From contig JAILXW010000001.1 of NCBI GenBank assembly GCA_045430305.1, positions 1,178,001 through 1,242,000 of the forward strand: a stretch of 64,000 bases of DNA, in the 5' to 3' direction. The translations under genes and the position numbers were made by a program. Every line of letters begins with the position of its first letter. Position 1 is the first letter of the stretch. This document shows positions 44,691-53,992 of this stretch, one piece after another. Source of the DNA: Agarilytica sp045430305 (GTDB lineage Bacteria; Pseudomonadota; Gammaproteobacteria; Pseudomonadales; Cellvibrionaceae). Below the pieces are notes generated by a model that did no database searches, was not told the DNA's origin, and was given only the letters and a program-made list of their open reading frames with translations.

Positions 44691-45214
44691 CGTATTGGGA
44701 AACCTCGAAGACAGTTGAGACCAGGTGTTGCGGGGTATTCAGGGCGGCATTGTACTTCAAAAGCTTTGCCGCGGGAAAAATTATCGCTTTGAACAATGCC
44801 GCATTGCGACAAACGCCCATAAATCACTAACAGCATCTGGCACACTACCTGCATTATTAAATTTGATGCCAATTTGCACTGGACGCGTTATAACCATTAA
44901 TCGTTAAAAAGTTGACTAACCTAACAAAATTCACAATTTTCTAGGTTTATAACGCTAAAAATAGATCGGGTCGCTACCTATTAGAAATCCGTCTATGAAA
45001 GAATTGAGCCACAAACATCGCTGAACTGCTGGAAAAATGTGCACTACGTCTCAATATTACACACTTTCCCGCAGAAGAAGTCCAAATATCGATCAAATCG
45101 CTTGTAGATTATGCCAAGAGTGGCGTTTAGACTCACACCAGAGTCATAGAGATACCCCTTTAGGCCTTGAACGATAGATTAGTTGTTGAGATACAGAAGT
45201 ACAGGAAGCCCAAC
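44691..45214. other. intergenic between purL and mltF
   Basis: Holds both divergent promoters. No RNA gene or strong hairpin was recognised. The right half includes a possible frameshifted small gene (see 44995-45130). Confidence 0.4.
44995..45130 (+). pseudogene. possible frameshifted small coding remnant
   Basis: ATG 44995 opens MKELSHK and then meets a stop. Removing one base in the adjacent AAA run would continue it as IAELLEKCALRLNITHFPAE, then EVQISIKSLVDYAKSGV and a TAG, which reads like a normal amphipathic protein tail. There is no ribosome site and no recognised family. Confidence 0.25.
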
Positions 45215-46711
45215 ATGCCCTTAAAGCTCGCCAAACAGGCCACATGGATCGTAGCCCGCATTTTCAAACTCGTTGTGATGATGAGCTTGATGTTGGTGGC
45301 TGCCGGTTCCCTTAACACCAGTCGCGCCCCCACCGTATTAGAGACCGTTTTGGCCTCTGGCGAACTGCACATGATATCTCGCAACGGCCCTACTACATAT
45401 TATGAAGGCCCAAACGGGTTGATGGGGTTTGAATACGACCTTGCCAAACGTTTTGCTGACCATTTGGGCGTATCTCTTGTTATACATGATGAAGAAGATT
45501 TGGCCCACATGATCAATGCTCTTGCCAACAAGCAAGTACATTTTGCTGCGGCTGGCCTTACTCAAACAGAAAAGCGTGCAAAAAAAGTTAAGTTTTCTTC
45601 GCCCTATTTAGAAATCACACAACAACTTATATACAACTCGCGCGACGATAAGCCCGCAACTGTCGAAGAGCTGATCGGAAAAAACATTGTTGTAATTGCC
45701 AACTCATCTCACTCTGAGTCTCTTCGCCAACTACAACGCTTACACCCAGAATTAGCCTGGGAAGAAGTCGTAGACGCAGAAATGCTCGACCTATTAGAGC
45801 TGGTGCATAATGGTGAAGCCGACATAACGATTGTCGATTCCAACGCCTATGAAATGAGCGAGTCTGTTTACCCTCGTGCACGTGTCGCCTTCGATATTTC
45901 TAGCGCAGAAAATCTTGCATGGGCATTTCCTCACGGTAAAGATCAATCCTTGTTTTTCGAAGCGCAGCGGTTCTTCGACAATCAAGAAACTATCAAAGCT
46001 CTGGCAGATATTAAAGAAACCTATTACGGCCACTTAGGTGAACTGAATTACGGCGGCGCACTTTTATTTGCACACCGTTTGGATGCTCGCCTGCCAAAGT
46101 GGGAAGAGAAATTAAAAATTGCCGCCGAGAATAACGATTTGGATTGGCAATTGCTCGCAGCACTTAGTTACCAAGAATCTCATTGGAACCCTCGTGCTAA
46201 ATCACCTACCGGCGTACGTGGTTTTATGATGCTAACGTTAAACACCGCAAAAGAAGTCGGAGTTAAAAATCGTTTAAGCGCAGATCAAAGTATCACTGGT
46301 GGTGCAAAATACTTTAAAAGTATTTACGAGCGTATTCCTGCACGTATTGCAGACCACGATCGTACTTGGCTAGCATTAGCCGCTTACAACATTGGCTTTG
46401 GCCATTTAGAGGATGCACGTATTCTTACCGAGCATCACGGTGGTAACCCAGACAAGTGGTCAGACGTACGCGAAAACATGTTATTGCTCGCAAAGCGTAA
46501 ATACTATAAGCACACAAAACATGGTTATGCTCGCGGCTGGGAAGCGGTTGAGTATGTACAAAATATTCGAAACTTCCACACTATTATTGCGTGGAACGAG
46601 AAAGAAAAACTCGAAATTGCGCTAAACGACAACATTTCTCAACAACAATTTGCTCAGTTTAGTCCGGTAATGACTAAAGCCGTAAAGTCCATTGCGACCT
46701 CGGCCCTATAA
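45215..46711 (+). CDS. mltF: membrane-bound lytic murein transglycosylase F
   Basis: Cleaves peptidoglycan glycan strands to anhydromuropeptides at the outer membrane. I start at ATG 45215 (MPLKLAKQATWIVAR) with AGGAAG upstream; the upstream TTG is not convincing. 498 residues: a signal segment, a periplasmic binding-protein-like domain (GLMGFEYDLAKRFADHLGV, ~residues 60-275), then the SLT domain with LAALSYQESHWNPRAKSPTG, whose Glu is catalytic, and GGAKYFKSIYERIP and LAAYNIGFGHLEDA. A terminator follows 97 bp after the stop. Confidence 0.94.
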   Translation: MPLKLAKQATWIVARIFKLVVMMSLMLVAAGSLNTSRAPTVLETVLASGELHMISRNGPTTYYEGPNGLMGFEYDLAKRFADHLGVSLVIHDEEDLAHMINALANKQVHFAAAGLTQTEKRAKKVKFSSPYLEITQQLIYNSRDDKPATVEELIGKNIVVIANSSHSESLRQLQRLHPELAWEEVVDAEMLDLLELVHNGEADITIVDSNAYEMSESVYPRARVAFDISSAENLAWAFPHGKDQSLFFEAQRFFDNQETIKALADIKETYYGHLGELNYGGALLFAHRLDARLPKWEEKLKIAAENNDLDWQLLAALSYQESHWNPRAKSPTGVRGFMMLTLNTAKEVGVKNRLSADQSITGGAKYFKSIYERIPARIADHDRTWLALAAYNIGFGHLEDARILTEHHGGNPDKWSDVRENMLLLAKRKYYKHTKHGYARGWEAVEYVQNIRNFHTIIAWNEKEKLEIALNDNISQQQFAQFSPVMTKAVKSIATSAL

Positions 46712-46807
46712 TTAGGTCATTATTGATAGCATTTCGAATTTAAGACAGTTTCCTGGTCGTTCACTTTGATGAGAACTCCCTTAAGCACTCACTATGCTTA
46801 AACTTTT

Positions 46808-46832
46808 AAGGCTCCTTTGGAGCCTTTTTTTA
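46808..46832 (+). terminator. rho-independent terminator
   Basis: 8-bp stem AAGGCTCC / GGAGCCTT with TTT loop and a seven-T tail. Between convergent mltF and tadA. Confidence 0.9.
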
Positions 46833-46841
46833 TGCCTATCG

Positions 46842-47330
46842 TTATTCTTCTGATTTGTTTTCTTTACATTTCTTTTCTTCACGCCGCAGCTTAAAGAAAT
46901 CCTGAATCACGGAAGAGCACTCTTTCGCCAGAACCCCCTCTAGCACTTCGAAACGATGATTATAAATATCGCTTTCAATAAGATGCTTATGACTACAAAG
47001 TACACCGGCTTTTGGCTCATTTGCACCGTATACCACTCGTTGTATACGCGCATGAACAATAGAGCCAAAACACATTGTGCAAGGTTCGATAGTAACGAAC
47101 AGAGTCGCATCTACCAGACGATAGTTGTGTAAGTTTTTGCATGCATCTCGAATCGCAACGACTTCTGCATGCGCACTCGGATCATTTGATGAAATGGGCT
47201 GATTAAACCCTTTTCCGACAATACGATTGTCTTGCACAATCACAGCGCCAACGGGCACCTCCCCTTTAGAGAAAGCAAGGTTTGCCTGCGCTAACGCTTC
47301 GCGCATCCAATATTCATCATCACTTAGCAT
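46842..47330 (-). CDS. tadA: tRNA-specific adenosine deaminase
   Basis: Converts A34 of tRNA-Arg(ACG) to inosine, which is needed for wobble decoding. 162 residues. DPSAHAEVVAIRDAC supplies His and Glu of the zinc site, and TIEPCTMCFGSIVHARI its two cysteines. The C-terminus is longer and more charged (LRREEKKCKENK) than in E. coli. Its start overlaps the 3' end of rlmA by 7 bp, so the three genes DUF1653-rlmA-tadA are probably co-transcribed. Confidence 0.95.
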   Translation of the reverse strand: MLSDDEYWMREALAQANLAFSKGEVPVGAVIVQDNRIVGKGFNQPISSNDPSAHAEVVAIRDACKNLHNYRLVDATLFVTIEPCTMCFGSIVHARIQRVVYGANEPKAGVLCSHKHLIESDIYNHRFEVLEGVLAKECSSVIQDFFKLRREEKKCKENKSEE

Positions 47331-48142
47331 CGCATTACCTGAATCAAAAAATCGAATTGCACTTCCATATTGTCTTTTTCTAATAGACGCGCTTTAGCAT
47401 CGGCGTTTCCTCGCCAGTTAAGCGGGGTCATCGCAAGTAAATTTTCCAGAGCGCTATTGTCTAGGCTAACCTGTTTTTTTACTTCGATGGTTTCAATCAC
47501 TTCTGCTTTTTCTTGCTGGGGAGGCGCATGTTCATGAGCGGTTTCATACAGCTCGTGTTTTATCTCCATCAAGTGTTGCTCACCAGGAGACACCCGAACA
47601 AACACGCCACCTTCTTTCAATATACGCTGCAGCTCATCAAAATTGACAGGCGCAAACACCGCCAACACAAGATCTTGGGAATTCGCCTGAATGGGCAAAT
47701 TAAAATTACTCGCAACAGCAACGTTTGCATCGCTCAGCGCGCTAGCCGCACGCTTAACCGCATATTTAGAAATATCACATGCATGAATATTGATGTCGGG
47801 TAGCGCTTGCTCCAAAAAATGGGCATACGCACCCTCTCCACAGCCTAAATCAAGTAAATTGCACACTGACGTTGAAGTATATTTTTCCACACAGGCCTGA
47901 ATCGCCTGCATCAAAAACGAGAAGTGACCAGCCGCCAGAAAATTCCGTCTGGCTTCTACCATTTCTGCACTATCACCGGGCTCGCTCGAACGCTTTTGAT
48001 TCGCAAGCAATAAATTCACGTAGCCTTGCTTTGCCATATCGTACTGATGACCATGCTCACACCCCAAACCCGCGGCATTGTTTACTAATGGTGATTGGCA
48101 CACAGGGCACGACCACAAGACTTTGTCGGTTTCGATGGTCAT
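47324..48142 (-). CDS. rlmA: 23S rRNA (guanine-N1)-methyltransferase (RlmA family)
   Basis: SAM-dependent methyltransferase of 272 residues. The N-terminal zinc finger (WSCPVCQSPLVNN ... GCEHGHQYDMAKQGYVNLLL) binds rRNA, and SEPGDSAEMVEARRNFLAAG is characteristic of RlmA. LLDLGCGEGAYAHFLEQALP is the SAM-binding loop. It methylates G745/G748 of 23S rRNA in known members. It overlaps tadA by 7 bp and the DUF1653 gene by 4 bp. Confidence 0.93.
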   Translation of the reverse strand: MTIETDKVLWSCPVCQSPLVNNAAGLGCEHGHQYDMAKQGYVNLLLANQKRSSEPGDSAEMVEARRNFLAAGHFSFLMQAIQACVEKYTSTSVCNLLDLGCGEGAYAHFLEQALPDINIHACDISKYAVKRAASALSDANVAVASNFNLPIQANSQDLVLAVFAPVNFDELQRILKEGGVFVRVSPGEQHLMEIKHELYETAHEHAPPQQEKAEVIETIEVKKQVSLDNSALENLLAMTPLNWRGNADAKARLLEKDNMEVQFDFLIQVMRC

Positions 48143-48384
48143 GACGGCGAGTTAAAACCTGTTGAGTAGCTTTCTTGTAAGGCGAATCGTGCGACCTCTT
48201 TGCCCTCGACAATTACCGCCTCACAAAACATTTCTAATGGTCGCACCCACAACTCACCTACACCATAGAGGGGCCGGTAAAGCACCAAGCTCTCTAACGT
48301 TTCTGAGTGTTTAACAAGCCCATACACTTCGTAATCATTGCCTTTATAATGGCGGTATCGTCCAGGTGTTATTTTGTCGCTCAT
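48139..48384 (-). CDS. DUF1653 protein
   Basis: Small protein of about 81 residues from ATG 48384 (MSDKITPGRYRHYKGNDYEV); an upstream extension to 48465 lacks homology-like features. GRYRHYKGNDYEVYGLVKHS, LVLYRPLYGVGELWVRP and the end-type residues match DUF1653, a short SH3-like beta-barrel family of unknown function. Coupled to rlmA by a 4-bp overlap. Confidence 0.85.
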   Translation of the reverse strand: MSDKITPGRYRHYKGNDYEVYGLVKHSETLESLVLYRPLYGVGELWVRPLEMFCEAVIVEGKEVARFALQESYSTGFNSPS

Positions 48385-48567
48385 CGCTTTGCTTGAATGC
48401 CTGCTAAGTGGTGATTTGAATAGGGAATACAGAGCTAGGCTCTGCTGTTGCGCCGAGTATAACATTTGCCCCTTCCAACTAAAGCCAAGCTAGCTATTGA
48501 CAGGCCTCTTACCACTCGGTAAAACCGCCTTCTTTTCTCGATAACATGACATTTAGGCAATTGGTAA

Positions 48568-49008
48568 ATGGCAAAGATACATATTCTCGTTGGTACAGTA
48601 ATGGGCACTAGCTTAAGCGTTGCGAAGACTGCTCAAACGGTTCTTGAAGGGTTCGGGCATCAGGTGCATCTGTTCGAAACCTTTGAAGCATCTGCACTTG
48701 ATCCGAATACCGTAGTATTGGCTTGCACCTCGAGCACGGGCATGGGTGACTTACCTGAAAACATCGTTCCTTTATATTTGCATCTCACACAAGATTTTCC
48801 ACGCATTGCAGGTATGAAATATGGGGTTATCAGTTTGGGGGATTCCTCTTACCCGAATTTTGCCCAAGCAGGTCATAGACTAGACGAAGCATTTGCAGAC
48901 ATCGGCGCACAACGCACAGGGGAGATTTTAGTGTTGGATGCGCTTTCTGACGAAGCACCAGAAAAGGCTACTAAAATCTGGCTGGAAGAGTGGCAGCAGC
49001 TAATTTAA
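48568..49008 (+). CDS. flavodoxin domain protein (MioC-like)
   Basis: FMN-binding electron carrier of 146 residues. GTVMGTSLSVAKTAQTVLEG is the phosphate loop region. CTSSTGMGDLPENIVPL and LGDSSYPNFAQAGHRLDEA are the isoalloxazine-binding loops, in the MioC/short flavodoxin style. The redox partner is unknown; MioC has been tied to biotin synthase activity. Followed closely by a second flavodoxin gene (18 bp). Confidence 0.87.
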   Translation: MAKIHILVGTVMGTSLSVAKTAQTVLEGFGHQVHLFETFEASALDPNTVVLACTSSTGMGDLPENIVPLYLHLTQDFPRIAGMKYGVISLGDSSYPNFAQAGHRLDEAFADIGAQRTGEILVLDALSDEAPEKATKIWLEEWQQLI

Positions 49009-49026
49009 TTATTACACCTATATCCT

Positions 49027-49557
49027 ATGCGAAAAAAAATCGGTTTATTCTACGGCAGTACAACCTGCTACACAGAAATGGCTGCAGAAAAAATTCAAGC
49101 TGCCATTGGTGAACCTCTCGTCGACATATTTAATATCGACGAAACACCCGTTATTGAAACTCATTTCTATGACCGCCTTATTATGGGGATCCCCACTTGG
49201 GATTATGGTGAACTGCAAGAAGACTGGGAAGAAATATGGCCAGAGCTTGATGAGCTTGAACTAGAAGGAAAAAAAGTGGCTGTATTTGGCCTCGGAGATC
49301 AAATCGGTTACCCCGAATGGTTTTTAGATGCGATGGGTTACCTTTACCACAAACTCCGTGCACGCGGCGCTACGATGGTCGGCCACTGGCCCAATCAGGG
49401 CTACGAATTTGAAGCCTCTAAAGCGCTAACGGAAGATAAAGAATGTTTTGTCGGCCTTGCACTCGACGAAGAGAATGAATTTTCACTTAGCGAAACGCGA
49501 ATAAAAAACTGGTGTTCACAGGTCATGCAAGAATTTGATCTTCCAGCGGGTGATTAA
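49027..49557 (+). CDS. fldB: flavodoxin, FldB type
   Basis: Long-chain flavodoxin of 176 residues. GLFYGSTTCYTEMAAEKIQA is the FMN phosphate loop, PTWDYGELQEDWEEIWPELDE the 50s loop with its Trp and FGLGDQIGYPEWFLDAMG the 90s loop. The Cys-Tyr in the phosphate loop and the C-terminal CSQVMQEFDLP are FldB-like. Its last codons lie just before mnmC. It likely donates electrons to radical-SAM or other reductive enzymes. Confidence 0.9.
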   Translation: MRKKIGLFYGSTTCYTEMAAEKIQAAIGEPLVDIFNIDETPVIETHFYDRLIMGIPTWDYGELQEDWEEIWPELDELELEGKKVAVFGLGDQIGYPEWFLDAMGYLYHKLRARGATMVGHWPNQGYEFEASKALTEDKECFVGLALDEENEFSLSETRIKNWCSQVMQEFDLPAGD

Positions 49558-49561
49558 CACC

Positions 49562-51796
49562 ATGACAAAAAAAGAAAGCCACTCCCAAACTCCCCCCTCG
49601 GCTCAAAACCCTAACAACTCTGACATTGCAACCGCTCAACTCTCTTGGGATCCAAAAGGCCAACCTTACTCCACCAGCTTTGATGACATTTATTTTTCAA
49701 AGGAAGATGGTATTGCCGAAAGCCGTTATGTGTTTTTACAAGGCAATCAACTTCCACATAGATGGAACGATTTTTTTGCCTCTCGCGAGGTTGCGCCATC
49801 TATATTTACCATTGGTGAAACAGGGTTTGGCACAGGGCTAAATTTTTTACTCACCTGGGCCGCCTGGAAAAGCTTTATTGCAACGCATACGCTTAAGCCA
49901 AGCCAAGCCCCCCACCTACACTATATTTCGGCTGAAAAATTCCCGCTTTCACGCGGCGATTTAACCAAAGCTCTCGCCTTATGGCCCGAGCTCTCGTCTT
50001 TATCGAGAGCGCTTCTCGCAGCATACCCACCACAACCAAGCCAAGGCGTTCACAAACGCTCATTTACCCACGACAATCTTACTCTCACGATGATTTTTGA
50101 TGAGGCAGACAGTGGGTTTAAGCAGTTACTACCATATGATAAACAGGGGCCGCATCTAAAAGAGGTGGCTCACGCCCTGGGCGAGAAAGAAACACACATC
50201 GACGCCTGGTATTTAGATGGCTTTGCACCCGCAAAAAACCCAAGCATGTGGAGTGAATCTCTTTTTTCTGTCATGCGGCGCCTAAGTAAAGCGAATACAA
50301 CTTTCGCCACGTTTACCGCTGCTAGCCTTGTCAGAAAGAGCCTCACAAATGAAAAGTTTATATGTGAAAAAATCAAAGGTTATGGGCGCAAGCGAGAAAT
50401 GCTTACAGGGCGATTTCACGAAGCTCATTCTGTGCTAACAACTAACACCAAAGATTCAGAAAAAAGTGTACCCGAGCATTTTCGTCAATACAAAAAACAA
50501 GCGATTGACGCCGACGAAGCCTGGCACATTCAAAAGGTTACCAATAAGAATAAACCACGCACATGCATTGTTATCGGTGGCGGCATTAGCGGTTGTCATA
50601 CGGCTAGAGCGCTGGCGAACAAAGGGTTTAAGGTTACCCTATTGGAAAGAAATGAGGCCCTCGCTATGGAGGCCTCAGGCAATCGCCAAGGTGTCGTGTA
50701 TGGAAAAATGTCACTAAGCCCCTCACCGATTAACGAATTTAATCTGCGCGCATTGCTCTTTGCCAATTATTTTTATCACACCAATCACTTTTACAAAGAT
50801 TGTGGCGATGCCTGTGGCGTACTGCAACTTGCAAACAATCATGCACTGGAAACACAGTATCGTGAATTCGCCACCCGCTTTTCTGCGGAATCCGAATTTG
50901 TACGTTTTGTCACACCAGACGTTAGCACCAAAATCGCAGGCCTTCCGTGTAACTCCACTGGTTTATACTTCGAAAACACTGGCTGGCTCGACCCACGAAA
51001 ACTTTGCCAACACTTAATAGCACACCCTAACATTCAACATATCTCTCACTTTGATGCCGAAAAAATAGAAAAGACTGAAGGCGGGTGGAAAGTCACAGAG
51101 CGCGCACAACAAACAGCTAACGCGCAAGCAGAACCAGTAGTTGCAGATATTTTGGTGGTGGCTAGTGCACACGACGCGTTACATTTTTCTCAGTTACAAC
51201 ACCTGCCGATTAAAAAAATTCGCGGGCAAGTGACGCACATTAAGGCCACCCCAGAAAGCAATAAACTTCAATGCGTACTCTGCGGCGACGGCTACTTGCC
51301 GCCCGCTATAGAGGGTGCGCACGCCCTTGGAGCTAGCTTCAACTTGGGCGACACAAAACTAGAATTACACCAGCCAGACCACGACTCGAATTTGCAAAAG
51401 TTGAAAGCCTTATCGCCAGCCATAGTCGATCACACATTCGAACTCGATGAACCGGCTGGTAAAGTTGGCTTTCGTTGCACCGCTCCAGATTACCTTCCGT
51501 TGGTAGGCCCGGTGGCAGATGTAGACACCATGAAGACGCAATTTGCCTTCCTGAGCAAAAAGGCCAATGCGGTTATTGACGCGCCAGGCGAATTCCACGA
51601 CGGCTTGTACGTCAATATTGCTCATGGCTCAAGGGGGCTTTGTTATACACCAATATGCGCAGAAGTAATCGCCAGCCTTGTTTCTGGCGACTTTCTTCCC
51701 GTCGAACACAGCTTGTACCGCTATATACACCCGGCGCGCTTCATTCTCAGGGACCTCAAACGCAATAAAGTATCCACACCTTCCAGTTTGAACTAA
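49562..51796 (+). CDS. mnmC: bifunctional tRNA mnm5s2U34 biosynthesis protein
   Basis: Two-domain enzyme completing mnm5(s2)U at wobble position 34. I start at ATG 49562. The N-terminal methyltransferase domain (~1-250) has TIGETGFGTGLNFLLTW and DAWYLDGFAPAKNPSMW. The C-terminal FAD oxidase starts at CIVIGGGISGCHTARALANK (~340) and includes EASGNRQGVVYGKMS and a terminal GSRGLCYTP. Total 744 residues, somewhat longer than E. coli MnmC. It overlaps nothing and follows fldB by 4 bp. Confidence 0.96.
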   Translation: MTKKESHSQTPPSAQNPNNSDIATAQLSWDPKGQPYSTSFDDIYFSKEDGIAESRYVFLQGNQLPHRWNDFFASREVAPSIFTIGETGFGTGLNFLLTWAAWKSFIATHTLKPSQAPHLHYISAEKFPLSRGDLTKALALWPELSSLSRALLAAYPPQPSQGVHKRSFTHDNLTLTMIFDEADSGFKQLLPYDKQGPHLKEVAHALGEKETHIDAWYLDGFAPAKNPSMWSESLFSVMRRLSKANTTFATFTAASLVRKSLTNEKFICEKIKGYGRKREMLTGRFHEAHSVLTTNTKDSEKSVPEHFRQYKKQAIDADEAWHIQKVTNKNKPRTCIVIGGGISGCHTARALANKGFKVTLLERNEALAMEASGNRQGVVYGKMSLSPSPINEFNLRALLFANYFYHTNHFYKDCGDACGVLQLANNHALETQYREFATRFSAESEFVRFVTPDVSTKIAGLPCNSTGLYFENTGWLDPRKLCQHLIAHPNIQHISHFDAEKIEKTEGGWKVTERAQQTANAQAEPVVADILVVASAHDALHFSQLQHLPIKKIRGQVTHIKATPESNKLQCVLCGDGYLPPAIEGAHALGASFNLGDTKLELHQPDHDSNLQKLKALSPAIVDHTFELDEPAGKVGFRCTAPDYLPLVGPVADVDTMKTQFAFLSKKANAVIDAPGEFHDGLYVNIAHGSRGLCYTPICAEVIASLVSGDFLPVEHSLYRYIHPARFILRDLKRNKVSTPSSLN

Positions 51797-51863
51797 ACTT
51801 TATATCACGATATTAATCTAACCATTTTCGATTTTGTCATCGAGTACGATAGCGAGGAGAAAC

Positions 51864-52187
51864 ATGCTTCTTAATGTAGGCCGTCAACGTTACCGCGCCG
51901 AATCCACTGCCGATTCTGTTCACAACTATTATGAGCAAATGGTATTCGAACAAATTCTACGTTCCAACGATCGCTCACAAACCGACGGTGAATTCCTGGC
52001 AGACGTTGCCTGTGTTGCTCTCAACCGGCTGCCATCGCGCTATGTCCGTCATGATGTAGACATGACCTTTTTCATGACCCCGAATGAGCTAGAAGACATG
52101 GTCGAACGTGTGGTCTACGCGGTAAATGATGCAATCTCATACGTAGAAAGTCGGGAAGCGGAAGAAGCAAACAACGATACAGAATAA
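51864..52187 (+). CDS. ComFB family protein
   Basis: Small protein of 107 residues from ATG 51864, which has GAGGAGA 8 nt upstream. NYYEQMVFEQILRSN, FLADVACVALNRLPSRYVRHDVDM and the ELEDMVERVVYAV tail match the late-competence ComFB family; in cyanobacteria members bind c-di-AMP/c-di-GMP, while in proteobacteria the role is untested. Monocistronic. Confidence 0.82.
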   Translation: MLLNVGRQRYRAESTADSVHNYYEQMVFEQILRSNDRSQTDGEFLADVACVALNRLPSRYVRHDVDMTFFMTPNELEDMVERVVYAVNDAISYVESREAEEANNDTE

Positions 52188-52409
52188 ACGAAAGCTCACT
52201 CTCGCCCTATTCCACTCCACAGCCAGCCCAGCAACTAAAAGCGCAATCCCATACAGATGTGAGCGCCACACATTCCCCATCGTGACATAGTCGGTGAAGC
52301 TCCTTATACTTTCTGCGTTAATGTGAGCCGGCTACCAGGCCTTGGCCTATATATCAAGAATGTAGACCCGCTGTTGCGGTTTACGCTCCACTCGTGAACG
52401 CATTCCATT

Positions 52410-53243
52410 ATGAACTCTTCGAATTTCACCCCCACTCTTACACAGCTTCGCAGCCTAATTTCCCATAGTATTGTTGCAACACTGCTTTCTCTAGCATGCA
52501 TTGCCTGCACGGCTATTGTTGAGGCGGAAGAAAATTTGAGTTACGAGGTGCTGACAGAACAAACACAAGACCCAGCCATATTCACCCAAGGTTTTACCAA
52601 AGTTGACGACACGTTTTACTATTCCAGCGGTTTGTATGGCCGCTCTTTCTTAAAAAAAGAGACCCCAGAACAGCCCGAGCGAGGCAAAACATTTCCTCTA
52701 CCAAAACACATATTTGCAGAAGGCTCTACCTTACTAAACGGTCAACTATTTTTAATTACTTGGCGTGAAGGATTGGCTCTGATGCTTGACCGCGAAACCC
52801 TACAACCCAAAAAACAAATGCGCTATCAGGGCGAAGGCTGGGGCTTAACGCATAATGGCAAAGATCTCATCATGAGCAACGGTAGCTCAGACATCACTTT
52901 TCGAAACCCCGATGACTTTAAACCCTTAAGAAAAATATCAGTTCACAACGCGTGGCGAAAATATAAAAACATTAATGAGCTGGAATACGCAGAAGGTGCT
53001 ATTTGGGCTAATGTCTGGCAAAGCGCATTAGTACTCAAAATATCCCCTAAAGACGGGCGCGTACTCGCAATCGTGAATTTAGACACACTAGTCAAAAAAC
53101 ACAGTTCAAGCCCGCAACGCAATGTGCTCAACGGTATCGCCTACGACGAACAACGCAAAGCATTTTGGGTCACAGGTAAAAACTGGCCTCGACGTTATTT
53201 AGTTCGCTTTAAACAAAACACCACAACGCAAGAAACAAAATAA
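52410..53243 (+). CDS. glutaminyl-peptide cyclotransferase
   Basis: Exported enzyme of 277 residues that cyclises N-terminal Gln to pyroglutamate. The signal peptide spans about 20-39 (SIVATLLSLACIACTAIVEA). FTQGFTKVDDTFYYSSGLYG, EGWGLTHNGKDLIMSNGSS, NINELEYAEGAIWANVWQS and NGIAYDEQRKAFWVTGKNWP are the beta-propeller repeats of the plant/bacterial QC family. Its TAA overlaps the cobB start codon region (stop ends at 53243, where ATG begins), so both are co-translated. Confidence 0.9.
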   Translation: MNSSNFTPTLTQLRSLISHSIVATLLSLACIACTAIVEAEENLSYEVLTEQTQDPAIFTQGFTKVDDTFYYSSGLYGRSFLKKETPEQPERGKTFPLPKHIFAEGSTLLNGQLFLITWREGLALMLDRETLQPKKQMRYQGEGWGLTHNGKDLIMSNGSSDITFRNPDDFKPLRKISVHNAWRKYKNINELEYAEGAIWANVWQSALVLKISPKDGRVLAIVNLDTLVKKHSSSPQRNVLNGIAYDEQRKAFWVTGKNWPRRYLVRFKQNTTTQETK

Positions 53244-53947
53244 TGATAAGTGCAAAAAGTTTTAAATCGGTTGTGGTGCTCACCGGCGCAGGTGTGTCTG
53301 CTGAGTCTGGACTGAAAACGTTTCGCGATAGCGGTGGGCTTTGGGAGGGGCACAAGGTAGAAGATATCGCAACACCAGATGCCTTTGCTCGCAACCCAAG
53401 CATGGTGCACGAATTTTACAATATGCGCCGAAAACAGTTGTTGAAATCTGCCGCCCCCAATGCGGCACACAAGGCCTTGGCGAATTTTGAGCAGAACTTC
53501 AATGGCAACTTCTTATTGGTCACCCAAAATGTCGACAATTTGCATGAACAAGGCGGCAGCAAGAATATCATCCACATGCATGGTGAATTGTTAAAAGCCC
53601 ACTGCATCGCCACCGAGCAAGTATTTGAAATAGAAGAAGATATCGACACAGAAACCCTTTGCCCCTGCTGCCAAACTCGCGGCAATTTGCGGCCTCACAT
53701 CGTATGGTTCGGTGAAATACCCTTACAAATGGAACGTATCGAAAAAGCCCTGGCGCAATGTGACCTATTTGTTTCGATTGGCACTTCGGGCCAAGTTTAC
53801 CCTGCGGCTGGTTTTGTCCAAGTTGCGTCTTGGGCAAAAGCAACTACAGTAGAGCTCAATATGGAGCCAAGCGATGGCTGTTCACATTTTCAGCATGCAT
53901 ACTACGGCCCCGCAACAGAAGTTGTAGACGAATTCTTTTCAAGTTGA
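53243..53947 (+). CDS. cobB: NAD-dependent protein deacylase (sirtuin, CobB-like)
   Basis: Class III sirtuin of 234 residues removing acetyl and succinyl groups from lysines. VVLTGAGVSAESGLKTFRDSGGLW is the NAD loop and LVTQNVDNLHEQGGSKNIIHMHGEL holds the catalytic His. The zinc cysteines are partly reduced, with a single Cys in KAHCIAT and a CPCC cluster, as in E. coli CobB. FYNMRRKQ supplies the Tyr and Arg that permit desuccinylation. Its stop codon lies inside an FNR box for the next gene. Confidence 0.93.
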   Translation: MISAKSFKSVVVLTGAGVSAESGLKTFRDSGGLWEGHKVEDIATPDAFARNPSMVHEFYNMRRKQLLKSAAPNAAHKALANFEQNFNGNFLLVTQNVDNLHEQGGSKNIIHMHGELLKAHCIATEQVFEIEEDIDTETLCPCCQTRGNLRPHIVWFGEIPLQMERIEKALAQCDLFVSIGTSGQVYPAAGFVQVASWAKATTVELNMEPSDGCSHFQHAYYGPATEVVDEFFSS

Positions 53948-53957
53948 TATCAATCAA
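53944..53957 (+). promoter_or_regulatory. FNR/Anr box
   Basis: TTGAT-ATCA-ATCAA is an exact match to the FNR consensus TTGAT-N4-ATCAA. A TACACT hexamer at 53979-53984 suits a class II FNR promoter (box centre near -41), which puts the transcript start at or next to the ATG at 53993. It is aimed at the HemN-like gene. Confidence 0.85.
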
Positions 53958-53992
53958 CCCCATTTAAACTGAACCGCCTACACTGCGAAGCT

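Noticed and set aside
44725..44907. 60-codon ORF upstream of purL
   Set aside because: No ribosome site, low-complexity reading and overlap with the purL promoter region.
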